Counted from the stretch's first letter, positions 9,112-18,549 are shown. The stretch is 64,000 nt of DNA from an uncultured Bacteroidota bacterium (GCA_902800395.1 CADCEC010000004.1:62001-126000); one strand, 5' to 3'. Notes: a model not told the origin generated them from the sequence alone. Numbers and translations: made by a program.

Positions 9112-9450
9112 ATGGAATTCAGGAAACAGAAACCGATATACCTTCAGATTGCCGACCGGCTGATGGAGCAGGTCCTCGCCGGCGAGCTCAAGGAGGAAGA
9201 CCGCGTGCCGTCGGTGCGCGACGTGGCGGAGGCCATGGGCGTCAACCCCAACACGGTGATGCGCACCTTCGAGTACCTGCAGGGCGCTGAGATTATCTAT
9301 AACCGCCGTGGCGTGGGTTACTTCGTCAGTCCCGATGCCCAACAGAAAATTCTGGAAAAGCAGCGCCGCGAGTTTATCGAAGACGACCTGCCCATTATCA
9401 AACAAAAGATGAGGATGCTCGGCATCGACCTCAGAGAACTCTTGGATTAA
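9112..9450 (+). CDS. GntR-family transcriptional regulator (YtrA type)
   Basis: This 112-residue regulator consists almost only of the GntR winged helix (IYLQIADRLMEQVLAGELKEEDRVPSVRDVAE, then MGVNPNTVMRTFEYLQ) plus a short C-terminal helical tail. It lacks a large effector domain, which is the hallmark of the YtrA subgroup that represses ABC transporter operons. It is the third gene of the ABC cluster and probably autoregulates it. The cluster ends 126 bp later at a strong terminator. Confidence 0.9.
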   Translation: MEFRKQKPIYLQIADRLMEQVLAGELKEEDRVPSVRDVAEAMGVNPNTVMRTFEYLQGAEIIYNRRGVGYFVSPDAQQKILEKQRREFIEDDLPIIKQKMRMLGIDLRELLD

Positions 9451-9468
9451 CTTATGCATTTTCAACAC

Positions 9469-9550
9469 TGACTTACCACTGTTCTACCATTGTTTAACCA
9501 TTTAAAATGGTCGAACAATGGTCGAACAATGGTTAAACAGAGGTTGAAGT
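9469..9550. repeat. Inverted pair of 11-bp tandem arrays
   Basis: The left arm reads TGACTTACCAC, TGTTCTACCAT, TGTTTAACCAT. After the loop TTAAA (9502-9506) the right arm reads ATGGTCGAACA, ATGGTCGAACA, ATGGTTAAACA, GAGGTTGAAGT. The unit TGTTTAACCAT is the exact reverse complement of ATGGTTAAACA. The transcript downstream of gntR could form a long imperfect hairpin here. Confidence 0.8.
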
Positions 9551-9575
9551 GGCTAAGAATGAGCGAATAATGAAA

Positions 9576-9614
9576 CCGTCCGTCGAAATTTCCGACGGAC
9601 GGCTGCTTTTTTAT
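9576..9614 (+). terminator. Rho-independent terminator of the YbjQ/ABC/GntR cluster
   Basis: A perfect 10-bp stem, CCGTCCGTCG (9576-9585) and CGACGGACGG (9593-9602), has a 7-nt loop and is followed by CTGCTTTTTTAT. The T-rich tail is on the plus strand only. Confidence 0.88.
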
Positions 9615-9641
9615 GCCGGCAGGAAGCCGACGTTCCTTTTG

Positions 9642-10889
9642 TTATTTGCTGAGACGGGTGAAAACGATGGTCTGGGGGAGAGGACCCTCGGCACCCTCGG
9701 GGTCGGGATTGGTGACTATGATGGTGTTGTTGGTGGAGTTATAGGTAAAGGGGAGTGTGTTGGTCTCGGGTTCACCGGTGTCGGTGTCGGTGGTGGTGGC
9801 GGTCATGGTGCCAGAGTGAGAGTTCACGTCGTAGGTGTAGGTGAAGTTGATGGTTTCGGTGTCGCTGCGGCCCATAGAGGTAATGGCCATGGTCTCCTCC
9901 AAGGTGCCAGTGGTGGAGGTGGTGAAGGCAAGGAGCATAGAGAAGGTATAGTCGAAGGTCATGTCCTGTTCCGTCATGGTGCCGCTGTAGGAGAAGGTCC
10001 AGCTGGTGCCGGTGAGTTCGCCGGTGATGGGATCGGGATCAGGATCGGGGTTGGGGTCGTCGCCATTGTAGCGGACGAGGGTGATGTTTGCTTCGCCGGG
10101 GAGTGTGCCAACGCCGGGGAAGGACATGTTGTTGCTGGTGAAGACAACCCGGTCGGCCGTCTGGCTGGTGATGGTGGCGTTGATGGTCTCGTTGCCGGTA
10201 TTGATATTGAGGACATTGCCGGTGAGGGTCCAGGTGAAGGGATATTCAACGCCAGACATGGAGATGACACCGGCGCCGGTGCCCTCGAGGTGGATTTTGA
10301 CGTGCATCGGTGCCACCATGGAGCTCATGTCTTGGCCGTTGAGGGTCATGGCGTTGATCTGCCAGGTGCCGAGGAGGAGGTCTCTGTTAACGGTGGTGTC
10401 GGGCTGGGGATCGGGCTGAGGATTGGGGTTGTCGCCCACTTTCACCATGTGGATTTCAACTTGGCCTTCCATCTCCTGGCCCATCATTTCGATGTCGGAG
10501 GCCGTCCAAGTGCATTCGGTGGAGGTCATCTGGACGATGGTGACGTTGATTGTCGTGTCGTTGTGGGGTGTCACGGTCAGGGTGTTGCCACTGATGGACC
10601 ACCGGAAGTCGTTGTTCTGGGTTTCTCCGTTGTGGTTCAGCAATCCGGTGCCGCCAGCGTTGAAGGTGAGCTGGATGTTGCCCATCATGGCGATGAGTTG
10701 CTCGCCGGAGATGCTCATGCCGTTGTAGGACATGCGGTCGACCTGCCAGGTGCCGAGAATGAGGGTGCTGTAGTTGCCGCTGTCACCGCCGCCCTGCTGG
10801 CCATTGTTGTTGTCTTTCTCGCACGAGACAGTCAGCCCCATGCAGGCCATCACGAACATGGCCATCATGATTTTCTTTAACGTTTTCAT
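9642..10889 (-). CDS. Lipoprotein with three lipocalin-like domains
   Basis: The 415-residue lipoprotein has a signal peptide with lipobox near MGLTVSC (Cys about 23). Three repeated domains each start with L-G-T-W/S-W: LILGTWQVDRM (about 43), LLLGTWQINAM (about 172) and LTGTSWTFSYS (about 292). Each ends in a strand such as EIHMVKV, NITLVRY or TIVFTRL. The domains are joined by proline-aspartate linkers (NPNPQPDPQPD and DPNPDPDPDP). This is the lipocalin-like lipoprotein layout common in Bacteroidales. The ligand is unknown; the protein probably lies on the outer membrane. Confidence 0.75.
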   Translation of the reverse strand: MKTLKKIMMAMFVMACMGLTVSCEKDNNNGQQGGGDSGNYSTLILGTWQVDRMSYNGMSISGEQLIAMMGNIQLTFNAGGTGLLNHNGETQNNDFRWSISGNTLTVTPHNDTTINVTIVQMTSTECTWTASDIEMMGQEMEGQVEIHMVKVGDNPNPQPDPQPDTTVNRDLLLGTWQINAMTLNGQDMSSMVAPMHVKIHLEGTGAGVISMSGVEYPFTWTLTGNVLNINTGNETINATITSQTADRVVFTSNNMSFPGVGTLPGEANITLVRYNGDDPNPDPDPDPITGELTGTSWTFSYSGTMTEQDMTFDYTFSMLLAFTTSTTGTLEETMAITSMGRSDTETINFTYTYDVNSHSGTMTATTTDTDTGEPETNTLPFTYNSTNNTIIVTNPDPEGAEGPLPQTIVFTRLSK

Positions 10890-10951
10890 AATGCGTTGTT
10901 GTTTTTAAAATGTTTTTAAACTTATTTCCGTATAACGGGTAATTTCATTTT

Positions 10952-12253
10952 TTATTGTGCGGTGTGCTCCATCGACCGCGTGTTCTCGTGATCGATGCCG
11001 AAGGGATCTGGTTTTTCAGCAGGAGAGGAGTCGACACTGTCTTTCTTATATTCTCGACCGCGTTCGGGACGGGCGCAGTTGCTCATGTTCTGCTGTATAC
11101 GTTCCACGTCGTCCTCCGTCAGCGCCTTGTTGTTTGAGGCGAAACGCTCCACCTGGAAGGGGAACACATCGGCCAGCTCGCCGCTGTAGTAGAAGTCGAA
11201 ACCGATGCCACCGAAGGTATAGATGCGGCCACCCACTTCAATATGACTGCCGCCAGCCTTCGGGTCGGCCTTGGGTACCGACTGCGAGAAGCCCACGTTA
11301 AAGAGGGTGAACAGCAGGTCGGGACGGTCGCTGATGTCGTAACCCGCACGGCGCCACTGCAACATGGTCTGGTGCAAGATGCACCCCGTATAAATAAAGG
11401 AATACAGATGGTTGCGGTAGTCGACGAGGCGGTTGTAGCGCTCGGTGACGTGGTCATTGGTGGTGAAATCGAGCAGGTGCTCGTAGGCGGGTCCCATGTA
11501 GTATTCCGACGAGGGGTCTTTCAGGTGTTCCTCCACGGCGCGGGCGGTGAAGTCTTTGATGCCGTTGACGCCGTAGCTGAACTGGCTCTGCACGCTCAGC
11601 ACCTTCACGGGGCCGAGGTATTTCTTGAACATCTCGCGTTTGGAGTTGAAAAGGCGTATTTGCTCGCCCACGAGGCATCCCACGATGAGGCGGGGCTCCA
11701 CGCCAGTGAGGCGTCCAGCCTCGATGATAAGGGCGCTGTCTTTCAGAATGGCCTCTTTCAGTGCAGGCCACTCGGGACCGTCCATCCACGGTATTACGTT
11801 GCCTCGCTGCTGCTGCGGTACCTCGTTGAGCAATTTCGCAATACTTTCAGCCAGTTTGTCCACGTCCTGGTTCTCGTCCATGTAGACTTTTGCGGCGGCA
11901 ATCATACGGTCCACTGCCAGCGGGTTGTTGCTGTGCTGCGCGGCATTGAGGATGAGGCGTGCATTGACAGGATAGTAGCGCGCCAGCGCCGCCAGTTCGC
12001 CGTAGCGGATGGCCCAAGCAGCGTCTATCTCTTCCTGCGTGAGCTCCGCATGTTTTAAGTCTTCGATTTCCGACACCGACATCAGCGAACGGTAGTTCTC
12101 GTCGATGGCACCGGCGTTGTTGGTCAGTCCCAGTTGGAATATCGCCCAGGCTCCAATGATGCCAAAGCCAGCACCTGCGAAGAGCAATTCGACAATGTTC
12201 AGCGTCTTGCGCCACCAGGGACGCTGCTTGAATTCAATCCAAAGTTTTTTCAT
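10952..12253 (-). CDS. Uncharacterised membrane-anchored protein (possible lysozyme-like fold)
   Basis: I do not recognise this 433-residue family with certainty. It has one N-terminal membrane anchor (about residues 18-43, VELLFAGAGFGIIGAWAIFQLGL) and a large extracytoplasmic part. The stretch GVEPRLIVGCLVGEQIRLFNSKREMFKKYLG (about 190-220) resembles the active-site region of lysozyme-like transglycosylases, with a possible catalytic Glu in GEQ, and GGSHIEVGGRIYTFGGIGFDFYYSGELADVFPF (about 336-368) is a conserved-looking block. The C-terminus is charged and probably disordered. The gene begins one base after the stop of nhaD and is the last of a yidC-nhaD-this run. Confidence 0.5.
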   Translation of the reverse strand: MKKLWIEFKQRPWWRKTLNIVELLFAGAGFGIIGAWAIFQLGLTNNAGAIDENYRSLMSVSEIEDLKHAELTQEEIDAAWAIRYGELAALARYYPVNARLILNAAQHSNNPLAVDRMIAAAKVYMDENQDVDKLAESIAKLLNEVPQQQRGNVIPWMDGPEWPALKEAILKDSALIIEAGRLTGVEPRLIVGCLVGEQIRLFNSKREMFKKYLGPVKVLSVQSQFSYGVNGIKDFTARAVEEHLKDPSSEYYMGPAYEHLLDFTTNDHVTERYNRLVDYRNHLYSFIYTGCILHQTMLQWRRAGYDISDRPDLLFTLFNVGFSQSVPKADPKAGGSHIEVGGRIYTFGGIGFDFYYSGELADVFPFQVERFASNNKALTEDDVERIQQNMSNCARPERGREYKKDSVDSSPAEKPDPFGIDHENTRSMEHTAQ

Positions 12254-13612
12254 TTATTTCAAATTGTGCAACCATTCGATAGGTTCGAACAACGACACAT
12301 CCATCAGCATGAACACCAGGGCGCCAGCAATGTAACCAGCTAGTGCCAGCCAGGAGATTTTTTTAAGATACCAGATGAAGTCGATCTTCTCCATACCCAT
12401 GACAGCCACACCGGCGGCGGAGCCGATGATGAGGATGGATCCACCAGTGCCGGCGCAGTAGGCAAGGAACTCCCAGAAGGGATGGTTTTGGATGAAGATG
12501 GCATCGACACCCTCGAAGGGATACATGCCCATGGCGGCGGCCACCAGCGGTACGTTGTCGACCACCGACGAAAGGACGCCGATGATAAGGTCGATGAAGA
12601 AGAAGCCCGGTGCTTCGGTACCGAAGACGCTATCCAGGCCGTTGGCGAGGTTACCCAGGATGCCGGCCACCTTGAGGCAGGAGACAGCCATCAGGATGCC
12701 GAGGAAGAAGAGAATGGTGGGAACGTCGATGTGCTCGAGGGTGGAGACGGCTGTGGGCATTTTCACGCCATCGCGGGAGTATTTGTGGCTGATAATTTCA
12801 GTAAGGACCCACAGGACGCCCAGACCGAAGAGCATGCCCATGTAGGGGGGCAGGTGGGTGATGGTCTTGAAGATGGGGACGAATACTAGGGCTCCCACTC
12901 CCACGAGGAGGATGAATTTGCGTAGACGCGCCGGCATCTCGAAGCCTGCGTCACTCTCCTCGGGACGCTGGATTTCGCCTTTCAGCGTGGCGCCCACAAT
13001 GAGCACTGGGACCACCATGCAGACGAGGCTGGGGATGAGGGTCTTCACGATGATGTTCAGCGTGGTTACCTGACCCTTGATCCAGAGCATGATGGTGGTG
13101 ACGTCGCCGATGGGACTCCAGGCACCGCCGGCGTTGGCGGCGAGGATGACCATGCCAGCATACAGCCAGCGCTCTTTCTTGTCAGCGATGAGCTTACGTA
13201 GCAGGGCAATCATCACGATGGCCGTGGTCATATTATCCAGTAGGGCCGAGAGGAAGAAGGTGAGGATAGAAAGAATCCACAGCAACTTCTTCTTGTTTGT
13301 GGTGGTGATTTTGTCGGTGATGACACGGAATCCTTGATAGTCCTCAATCAGAGTGACAATGGTCATGGCGCCCAGCAGGAAGAACACGATTTCTGCTGTC
13401 TCACCGAGATTCTCGATGAGGTTATCCGAGATGAATTTGTGCCAGGTGTCGCTGTCCATGCCGGGCTGTGCCACACTGTTGCAGAACATGAAGATGGTCC
13501 ACAGCAGGGTGCCCAGCATGAGCGCCGTGGCGGTTTTGTTGATTTTGAACGGATGCTCCATCGCGATGAAGAAGTACCCGATAATAAATATGGCAACGAG
13601 AGCTACTACCAT
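12254..13612 (-). CDS. nhaD: NhaD-type Na+/H+ antiporter
   Basis: This 452-residue, roughly 12-helix inner membrane protein belongs to the ion-transporter superfamily. Two discontinuous-helix motifs are visible: ALLDNMTTAIVMIALL followed by NAGGAWSPIGDVTTIMLW (about 118-176), and SSVVDNVPLVAAAMGMYP (about 352-369). They are characteristic of NhaD antiporters, which expel Na+ (or Li+) against protons. It sits 26 bp after yidC and abuts the unknown gene downstream, so the three are probably cotranscribed. Confidence 0.9.
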   Translation of the reverse strand: MVVALVAIFIIGYFFIAMEHPFKINKTATALMLGTLLWTIFMFCNSVAQPGMDSDTWHKFISDNLIENLGETAEIVFFLLGAMTIVTLIEDYQGFRVITDKITTTNKKKLLWILSILTFFLSALLDNMTTAIVMIALLRKLIADKKERWLYAGMVILAANAGGAWSPIGDVTTIMLWIKGQVTTLNIIVKTLIPSLVCMVVPVLIVGATLKGEIQRPEESDAGFEMPARLRKFILLVGVGALVFVPIFKTITHLPPYMGMLFGLGVLWVLTEIISHKYSRDGVKMPTAVSTLEHIDVPTILFFLGILMAVSCLKVAGILGNLANGLDSVFGTEAPGFFFIDLIIGVLSSVVDNVPLVAAAMGMYPFEGVDAIFIQNHPFWEFLAYCAGTGGSILIIGSAAGVAVMGMEKIDFIWYLKKISWLALAGYIAGALVFMLMDVSLFEPIEWLHNLK

Positions 13613-13638
13613 AATTTTTTTGTTTTAGGGTTTATCGT

Positions 13639-15597
13639 TTATCGTCTGTTTTGTTGTTTTTCGCGTTGCTTCTGCATGGCTTCCGCCTGCTTCTGCATCT
13701 CTTCGAGACGCTGCTGGAAACGACTCTTCTTCTTGGGCTTGCCATTCATGGCATTCTTGGCGTAGGCGGCCATGCGGGCACGCACCTTCTGTTCGCTCGT
13801 GAACTTGCGGATGAGAATCATGGTGGTCATCGTGAAGGTGAGCGAGACGAGGTAGTAGAGGTTCAATCCAGCACTCTGGCTGTTGAAGATGAAGAGCATC
13901 ATGAAGGGCATGAAGTACATCATGAATTTCATGCCGGGCATGGTCTGCGAGCCGGCCTGCTGCTTCATGGTGTACCAGGTGTAGAAGAACTGCATACCGA
14001 ACATCATCAAGCAGAAGAGCGAGATGTGGTCACCGTAGAGCGGGATGTTGAATCCGAAGTTGAGGATGGAGTCGTAAGTGGAGAGGTCGTCGCACCACAG
14101 GAAGCCTTTCTGACGCAGTTCGATGGCCTGCGGGAAGAACATAAACATGGCGGTGAGGAAAGGCATCTGTAGCAGCACTGGCAGGCAGCCCGCCATGGGA
14201 CTATAGCCCGCACTCTTCTGTAGCGCCATCATGGCTTGCTGCTTCTGCATGGCTTGCTCTTTTTTCGGGAAGCGCTGGTTCAGGGCATCCATCTCGGGTT
14301 TGAGGATGCGCATGATGGCTCCGCCGCGGTAGCTCTTGAATACCAGGGGCAGCAGGATGAGACGGATCAACAGGGTGAACACAATGATGATGATGCCGTA
14401 GTTCCAATTGAACTGCTCTAGGAAGTTGAAGGCAGGAATGATAAGCCAGCGGCTGATATTCTTTGAGATGAAGGTCCAACCCAACGGCAGCATCTTGTCG
14501 AAGTCACTGTCGAAAGCTCGCAGGTCGCGGTACTTGGTGGGACCGAAGTAGTAGCACATGTCCATGCTCTTGCCTCTCATGTCCACGCCCATCGTGCTCT
14601 CCATGTCGGTGAGGTATTCCGGAGTCTTTTCCTTGGCGTCGGTGTGAACGTTGAAGATGGCGTTCTCGAAGGGATGCGATTTGGCCGACAAGATGGCGCA
14701 GAAATACTGCTGCTTGAAGGCTACCCAGTCCAGTTTTGTCTTCAGGTCTTTTTGGTCGTCCTTGCCGTCGGAGAGGTGGTCTACGTCGTCCGTCGGCGGC
14801 TTGTAATAGATGCTGGTATAGGTACGCTCGCTGCGTGTGCCTTCGCGGTGTTTCTCCTGACGCAGCATGCGGTTCTTCCACACCAGGTCGGTGCGTTCGT
14901 TGAAGTGCACCACATTGTCGAGCCCCACAAAGTGGATGCCGAAATCTACCTCATAACTGTCACCATGGAAGATATAGGCAAACTCCAGATAGCTCTTTCC
15001 GTCGGCGGCACCACTGTCCACCGCGCCACTGATATCGGCACGCAGGGCTACGATGGCGGAGTCGCTGCCCTTCAGGTTCAGGGCGTTGCCGTCCCAGGGT
15101 TTGCCATTCACATAGGGGGTGAAAGACAGGTGCTGCGTCTGCACTGTGCGATCGGCCACTGAGAAGGTATAGCTCAGGTTGTCGGTACCCGGGGTGATGA
15201 GTACCAGAGGCTGTTTGTTGTAGGTTTGGTAGTCCTTCAACGTTACCTTATTGATTTGGGCGCCCAGAGTGTTCAGTTCCACGGTCATACGTTCAGTACC
15301 CACCGTAAGGGTTTGTCCTTCCGTGGCCACCAAGCCTTGGAAGATACCCATGTCTGCAATGGCGGAGAGGGCCATAGAATCGGCAGTAGCACTGTCGGCG
15401 GCTATCCCGGTGCTATCCATCGCCGTAGTGGCAGCAATGGAGTCCTTCAGGCGCTGTTCCTCGGCCGCTTGGGCTCTGCGTACCGAGTCTTCAACACGCA
15501 TCTTCTCCCGCTCCTCTGCCGACGGTGAGACCCAAGCCATATATCCGACAAAGATGCCGAAAATTAAAATCAGTCCAATAATCGATTTTTTATCCAT
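13639..15597 (-). CDS. yidC: Membrane protein insertase YidC
   Basis: The 652-residue insertase has an N-terminal membrane anchor (KKSIIGLILIFGIFVGYMAWV), a large periplasmic beta-supersandwich domain (about 60-350), and the conserved five-helix core beginning at FLEQFNWNYGIIIIVFTLLIRLILLPL, including MAGCLPVLLQMPFLTAMFMFFP. The cytoplasmic C-terminal tail is rich in Lys, Arg and Gln (QQRLEEMQKQAEAMQKQREKQQNRR region), typical of ribosome-contacting tails. It inserts membrane proteins alone or with SecYEG. It is the first gene of a minus-strand run with nhaD. Confidence 0.97.
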   Translation of the reverse strand: MDKKSIIGLILIFGIFVGYMAWVSPSAEEREKMRVEDSVRRAQAAEEQRLKDSIAATTAMDSTGIAADSATADSMALSAIADMGIFQGLVATEGQTLTVGTERMTVELNTLGAQINKVTLKDYQTYNKQPLVLITPGTDNLSYTFSVADRTVQTQHLSFTPYVNGKPWDGNALNLKGSDSAIVALRADISGAVDSGAADGKSYLEFAYIFHGDSYEVDFGIHFVGLDNVVHFNERTDLVWKNRMLRQEKHREGTRSERTYTSIYYKPPTDDVDHLSDGKDDQKDLKTKLDWVAFKQQYFCAILSAKSHPFENAIFNVHTDAKEKTPEYLTDMESTMGVDMRGKSMDMCYYFGPTKYRDLRAFDSDFDKMLPLGWTFISKNISRWLIIPAFNFLEQFNWNYGIIIIVFTLLIRLILLPLVFKSYRGGAIMRILKPEMDALNQRFPKKEQAMQKQQAMMALQKSAGYSPMAGCLPVLLQMPFLTAMFMFFPQAIELRQKGFLWCDDLSTYDSILNFGFNIPLYGDHISLFCLMMFGMQFFYTWYTMKQQAGSQTMPGMKFMMYFMPFMMLFIFNSQSAGLNLYYLVSLTFTMTTMILIRKFTSEQKVRARMAAYAKNAMNGKPKKKSRFQQRLEEMQKQAEAMQKQREKQQNRR

Positions 15598-15715
15598 ATA
15601 ATTTATATTTCCTAATATCTGAAATTATTCTTTTTATTTATCTGAAATTATTCTTTTTATTTCAATTCTATGTTATTCAATAAAATACTAGACGGTGCCC
15701 CGCCGGGTTTAAACT

Positions 15716-15724
15716 GCAAATATA
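15716..15724 (-). promoter_or_regulatory. Candidate -7 promoter element for yidC
   Basis: On the minus strand the sequence reads TATATTTGC, matching TAnnTTTGC, about 120 bases before the yidC start. No convincing TTTG is present at the expected -33 distance. The rest of the 15598-15809 spacer is AT-rich, and I see no other feature in it. Confidence 0.4.
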
Positions 15725-15809
15725 TGAATTTTTTCACACTTGTACGGTTACAATTTTTTTTTTGTAAAATAATGTGCAATAAATTGTAAAAAAAAGCGTT
15801 ACAAAAAGT

Positions 15810-17063
15810 ATGAAAAAAGTGTTATTCCTTTTGGCGGCGATGTTGCTGCCGATGATGGCCAGCGCATTTGATTTTCAGGCGGTTGCTCCGAGTGGGCAGA
15901 CGCTCTATTTCGACACCGTACCTGGTGGCGTGTCGGTGGTTTATCCCCATGTGGGCAATATCTCAACCGCATGGAATGGTTTTGACAAACCCACAGGGGT
16001 TTTGATGGTTCCCGGCGTGATTAATTGGCAAGGTGTCAATTACCCTGTGACATCGATTGGTCCCGGGGCGTTCTACGGCTGTGAAGGTCTTACTTCTGTG
16101 ATTATCAGTCACGGTATTACTTCCCTTGGCAATAGCGCCTTCAATGGCTGTACGGCCCTTGATACTGTATCTATTCCAGCGTCAGTAACCTCTATTGGTA
16201 GTCAAGCGTTTGCAGGATGTTCTTCTTTGTCAAGTGTATGTATTCATGCCACTACTCCGCCTACTACGGCCTCTGGTGCTTTCTATAATACTACGTTGGT
16301 TTCTTGCGTGTTGTATGTGCCTTGTGAGAGCGATTCCGTCTATTCGGCGACGGTACCGTGGAGTGGCTTCGGCAGTGTGGTTGCAATGCCTTGTGCTGTG
16401 ACGGTGAACACCGCTGTGAACGACATCGAGCGTGGTAGTGTGACGGGTGCAGGGACCTATCCTTTTGGTACTTGGGTAACGCTTACGGCAACCCCCACTG
16501 ACGGCTACGCTTTTATTTGCTGGAATGATGGTAATACACAGAATCCTCGCACCATGGAAGCAACTGCTGACATCACGTTGACGGCCATGTTCTTCCCTCT
16601 CGTCCACGATACCATTGTCATCACACCCACTTTCTATCGCTTGCAGGTGTTGTCGGACAACGAATCTCTCGGCTTGGGTGTAGGCTCCGCAACACTCCCC
16701 GAAGGCACTATGGCCGAAATATGTGCGCTACCGCTCGAAGGTGGCCACTTCGCGGGATGGAGTGATGGCGGAAGTGGCAACCCGCGTCAAGTATCGGTGA
16801 CAAGCGACATGACCCTCACGGCACTTTTCGACAGGGTGGGGATGCCCTCTCCCGGGGCGCTAGAATGGAGCGTCAACACGAAGGGACAAACCATCGAGGT
16901 GAGATGCCCAGAGAGTACAAATGTCGCTGTTTATGACATGGGTGGACGTATTATGGCATCGGCTATTGCCACCGCGGCACCTCTGTTCTTCACCCTGCCG
17001 GCGAAGGGTACTTATGTGGTTTCTGTCGATGGTGTCGGGGGACGAAAAGTGGTTGTTGAATAA
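15810..17063 (+). CDS. Secreted BspA-like leucine-rich-repeat protein with type IX sorting tail
   Basis: The 417-residue protein has a signal peptide (to about 19), then BspA/LRR_5 repeats at about 68-150 (IGPGAFYGCEGLTSVIIS, LGNSAFNGCTALDTVSIP, IGSQAFAGCSSLSSVCIH). Two InlB-B/Flg_new-like domains follow, of the form G-T-WVTLTATPTDGYAFICWNDG...ITLTAMF and G-TMAEICALPLEGGHFAGWSDG...MTLTALF. The last 75 residues (NVAVYDMGGRIMAS ... GTYVVSVDGVGGRKVVVE) match the type A sorting domain recognised by the type IX secretion system. It is therefore probably secreted or attached to the cell surface. The partner or ligand is unknown. Confidence 0.82.
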   Translation: MKKVLFLLAAMLLPMMASAFDFQAVAPSGQTLYFDTVPGGVSVVYPHVGNISTAWNGFDKPTGVLMVPGVINWQGVNYPVTSIGPGAFYGCEGLTSVIISHGITSLGNSAFNGCTALDTVSIPASVTSIGSQAFAGCSSLSSVCIHATTPPTTASGAFYNTTLVSCVLYVPCESDSVYSATVPWSGFGSVVAMPCAVTVNTAVNDIERGSVTGAGTYPFGTWVTLTATPTDGYAFICWNDGNTQNPRTMEATADITLTAMFFPLVHDTIVITPTFYRLQVLSDNESLGLGVGSATLPEGTMAEICALPLEGGHFAGWSDGGSGNPRQVSVTSDMTLTALFDRVGMPSPGALEWSVNTKGQTIEVRCPESTNVAVYDMGGRIMASAIATAAPLFFTLPAKGTYVVSVDGVGGRKVVVE

Positions 17064-17067
17064 TTTT

Positions 17068-17099
17068 TTTACAATATAACATTTTTTTCGTATTTTTGC
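17068..17099 (+). promoter_or_regulatory. Promoter for the beta-CASP nuclease operon
   Basis: The -7 element TATTTTTGC (17091-17099) has a TTTA (17068-17071) 19 bp upstream, one mismatch from the TTTG consensus. It lies 19 bp before the ATG at 17119, giving a very short leader. Confidence 0.6.
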
Positions 17100-17118
17100 A
17101 TTTTCAAAAAAAGAAGAA

Positions 17119-18519
17119 ATGAAACTGCAATTTATGGGTGCCACCCGCGAGGTGACGGGTAGCAAACACATGATAACCACCAAAAGCGGTCTGAAGATTT
17201 TGCTCGACTGCGGTATGTATCAGGGTAAAGGTCTCGAGACTGATGCCATGAACCGCGACCTCGGATTCAATCCTTCGGAAATAGACTATCTCATCCTTAG
17301 TCACGCCCATATCGACCACTCAGGTCTCATCCCCTACATCTACAAGAACGGTTTCCGCGGCACGGTGCTTTGCACTCCCGCCACCCGTGACCTCTGCGCC
17401 ATCATGCTGGCTGACGCCGGCCGTATCCAGATGCAGGATACTCAGACATTCAACAAGAAACGTAAGGCTCAGGGACTCGACCCAGTGGAGCCTATCTATG
17501 ACGAGCAGGACGCCCAGGCTTGCATGAGTTGCTTCATCAGCGTGCCCTACCACAAAAAATTCAACATCGAAGGCGAGGTGACGGTGGAATTTTTTGATGC
17601 CGGCCACATCCTTGGCTCCGCCCTCGTCTACCTCGAAATCAAGGACGGCCGACGCAAGATACGTCTAGGCTTCACTGGTGATATCGGCCGCTACGACAAG
17701 CAGATACTCAAAGATCCCGAACCGTTCCCGCAGGTCGACTACCTCATCATGGAGAGTACCTATGGTGACCGCCTGCATGAGAGTCTCCAGAACGCCGAGC
17801 AGGAGTTGCTGATGGCGGTGCTCGACACTTGCACCAAGAAAAAAGGTAAACTTATCATCCCCAGTTTCGCTATCGGCCGTGCTCAGGAGATTATCTATGC
17901 TCTCGATCGTCTGGAGCATGCCAAATTGTTGCCCGATATCGACGTCTTTGTTGACAGTCCGCTGAGCGTCAGCGCTACCAATATCATGCGTCTGCACACA
18001 GAAAGCTTCAATGACGATATCGCGGAGTATTGCAAAACGGACCCCGACCCCTTCGGGTTTGACCGTCTGCACTACATCCAGAGCGTGATGGAGAGCAAGC
18101 AGCTCAATATACGCCACAAACCCTGTGTTATCATCGCCGCCAGCGGCATGATGGAAGCCGGTCGCGTGAAGCACCATCTGGCCAACCACATAGAAAATCC
18201 CTCCACCACCATCCTCTGCGTGGGCTACTGCGAGCCCTCGACGCTGGGAGCTAAGATTATGCGTGGTGACGAGGAGGTGAGTATTTTCGGCCAGCGCCAC
18301 AAGGTGCGCGCTGAATTGAGGAGGATTGATTCCCTCTCAGGTCACGGCGATTATAAGGAGATGATGCATTATATCGGCTGTTTGGACAAGAAGAAAGTCA
18401 AAGGGCTCTTCCTTGTCCATGGTGAGGAGGAGACGCAGAAGCATTTTGCCGAAACCTTAGCTGCCGATGGTTGGAAGCATATCACCATACCCACATTCCG
18501 CGAAGAAGTTGAGATTTAG
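17119..18519 (+). CDS. MBL-fold beta-CASP RNA-processing nuclease (CPSF73-like)
   Basis: The 466-residue metallo-beta-lactamase-fold hydrolase has the metal motif SHAHIDHSG (about 59-67), further ligands in FDAGHILGSA and FTGDIGR, and the beta-CASP region starting at MESTYGDRLH. Motif C lies in ASGMMEAGR with the downstream RMMA/RNA-specificity domain (IDSLSGHGDYKEM, FLVHGEEETQKHF). Such enzymes are predicted zinc-dependent RNases related to CPSF73. It is the first gene of a plus-strand run ending at 21524. Its stop codon lies inside a 7-bp tandem array. Confidence 0.92.
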   Translation: MKLQFMGATREVTGSKHMITTKSGLKILLDCGMYQGKGLETDAMNRDLGFNPSEIDYLILSHAHIDHSGLIPYIYKNGFRGTVLCTPATRDLCAIMLADAGRIQMQDTQTFNKKRKAQGLDPVEPIYDEQDAQACMSCFISVPYHKKFNIEGEVTVEFFDAGHILGSALVYLEIKDGRRKIRLGFTGDIGRYDKQILKDPEPFPQVDYLIMESTYGDRLHESLQNAEQELLMAVLDTCTKKKGKLIIPSFAIGRAQEIIYALDRLEHAKLLPDIDVFVDSPLSVSATNIMRLHTESFNDDIAEYCKTDPDPFGFDRLHYIQSVMESKQLNIRHKPCVIIAASGMMEAGRVKHHLANHIENPSTTILCVGYCEPSTLGAKIMRGDEEVSIFGQRHKVRAELRRIDSLSGHGDYKEMMHYIGCLDKKKVKGLFLVHGEEETQKHFAETLAADGWKHITIPTFREEVEI

Positions 18520-18549
18520 TCAATAGTTGATAATTAACAATTAACAGTT
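18515..18549. repeat. 7-bp tandem array between the beta-CASP and endonuclease genes
   Basis: The units TTTAGTC, AATAGTT, GATAATT, AACAATT and AACAGTT run from just before the TAG stop (18517-18519) to the TTG start at 18550. The linker consists entirely of the array. Confidence 0.78.
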
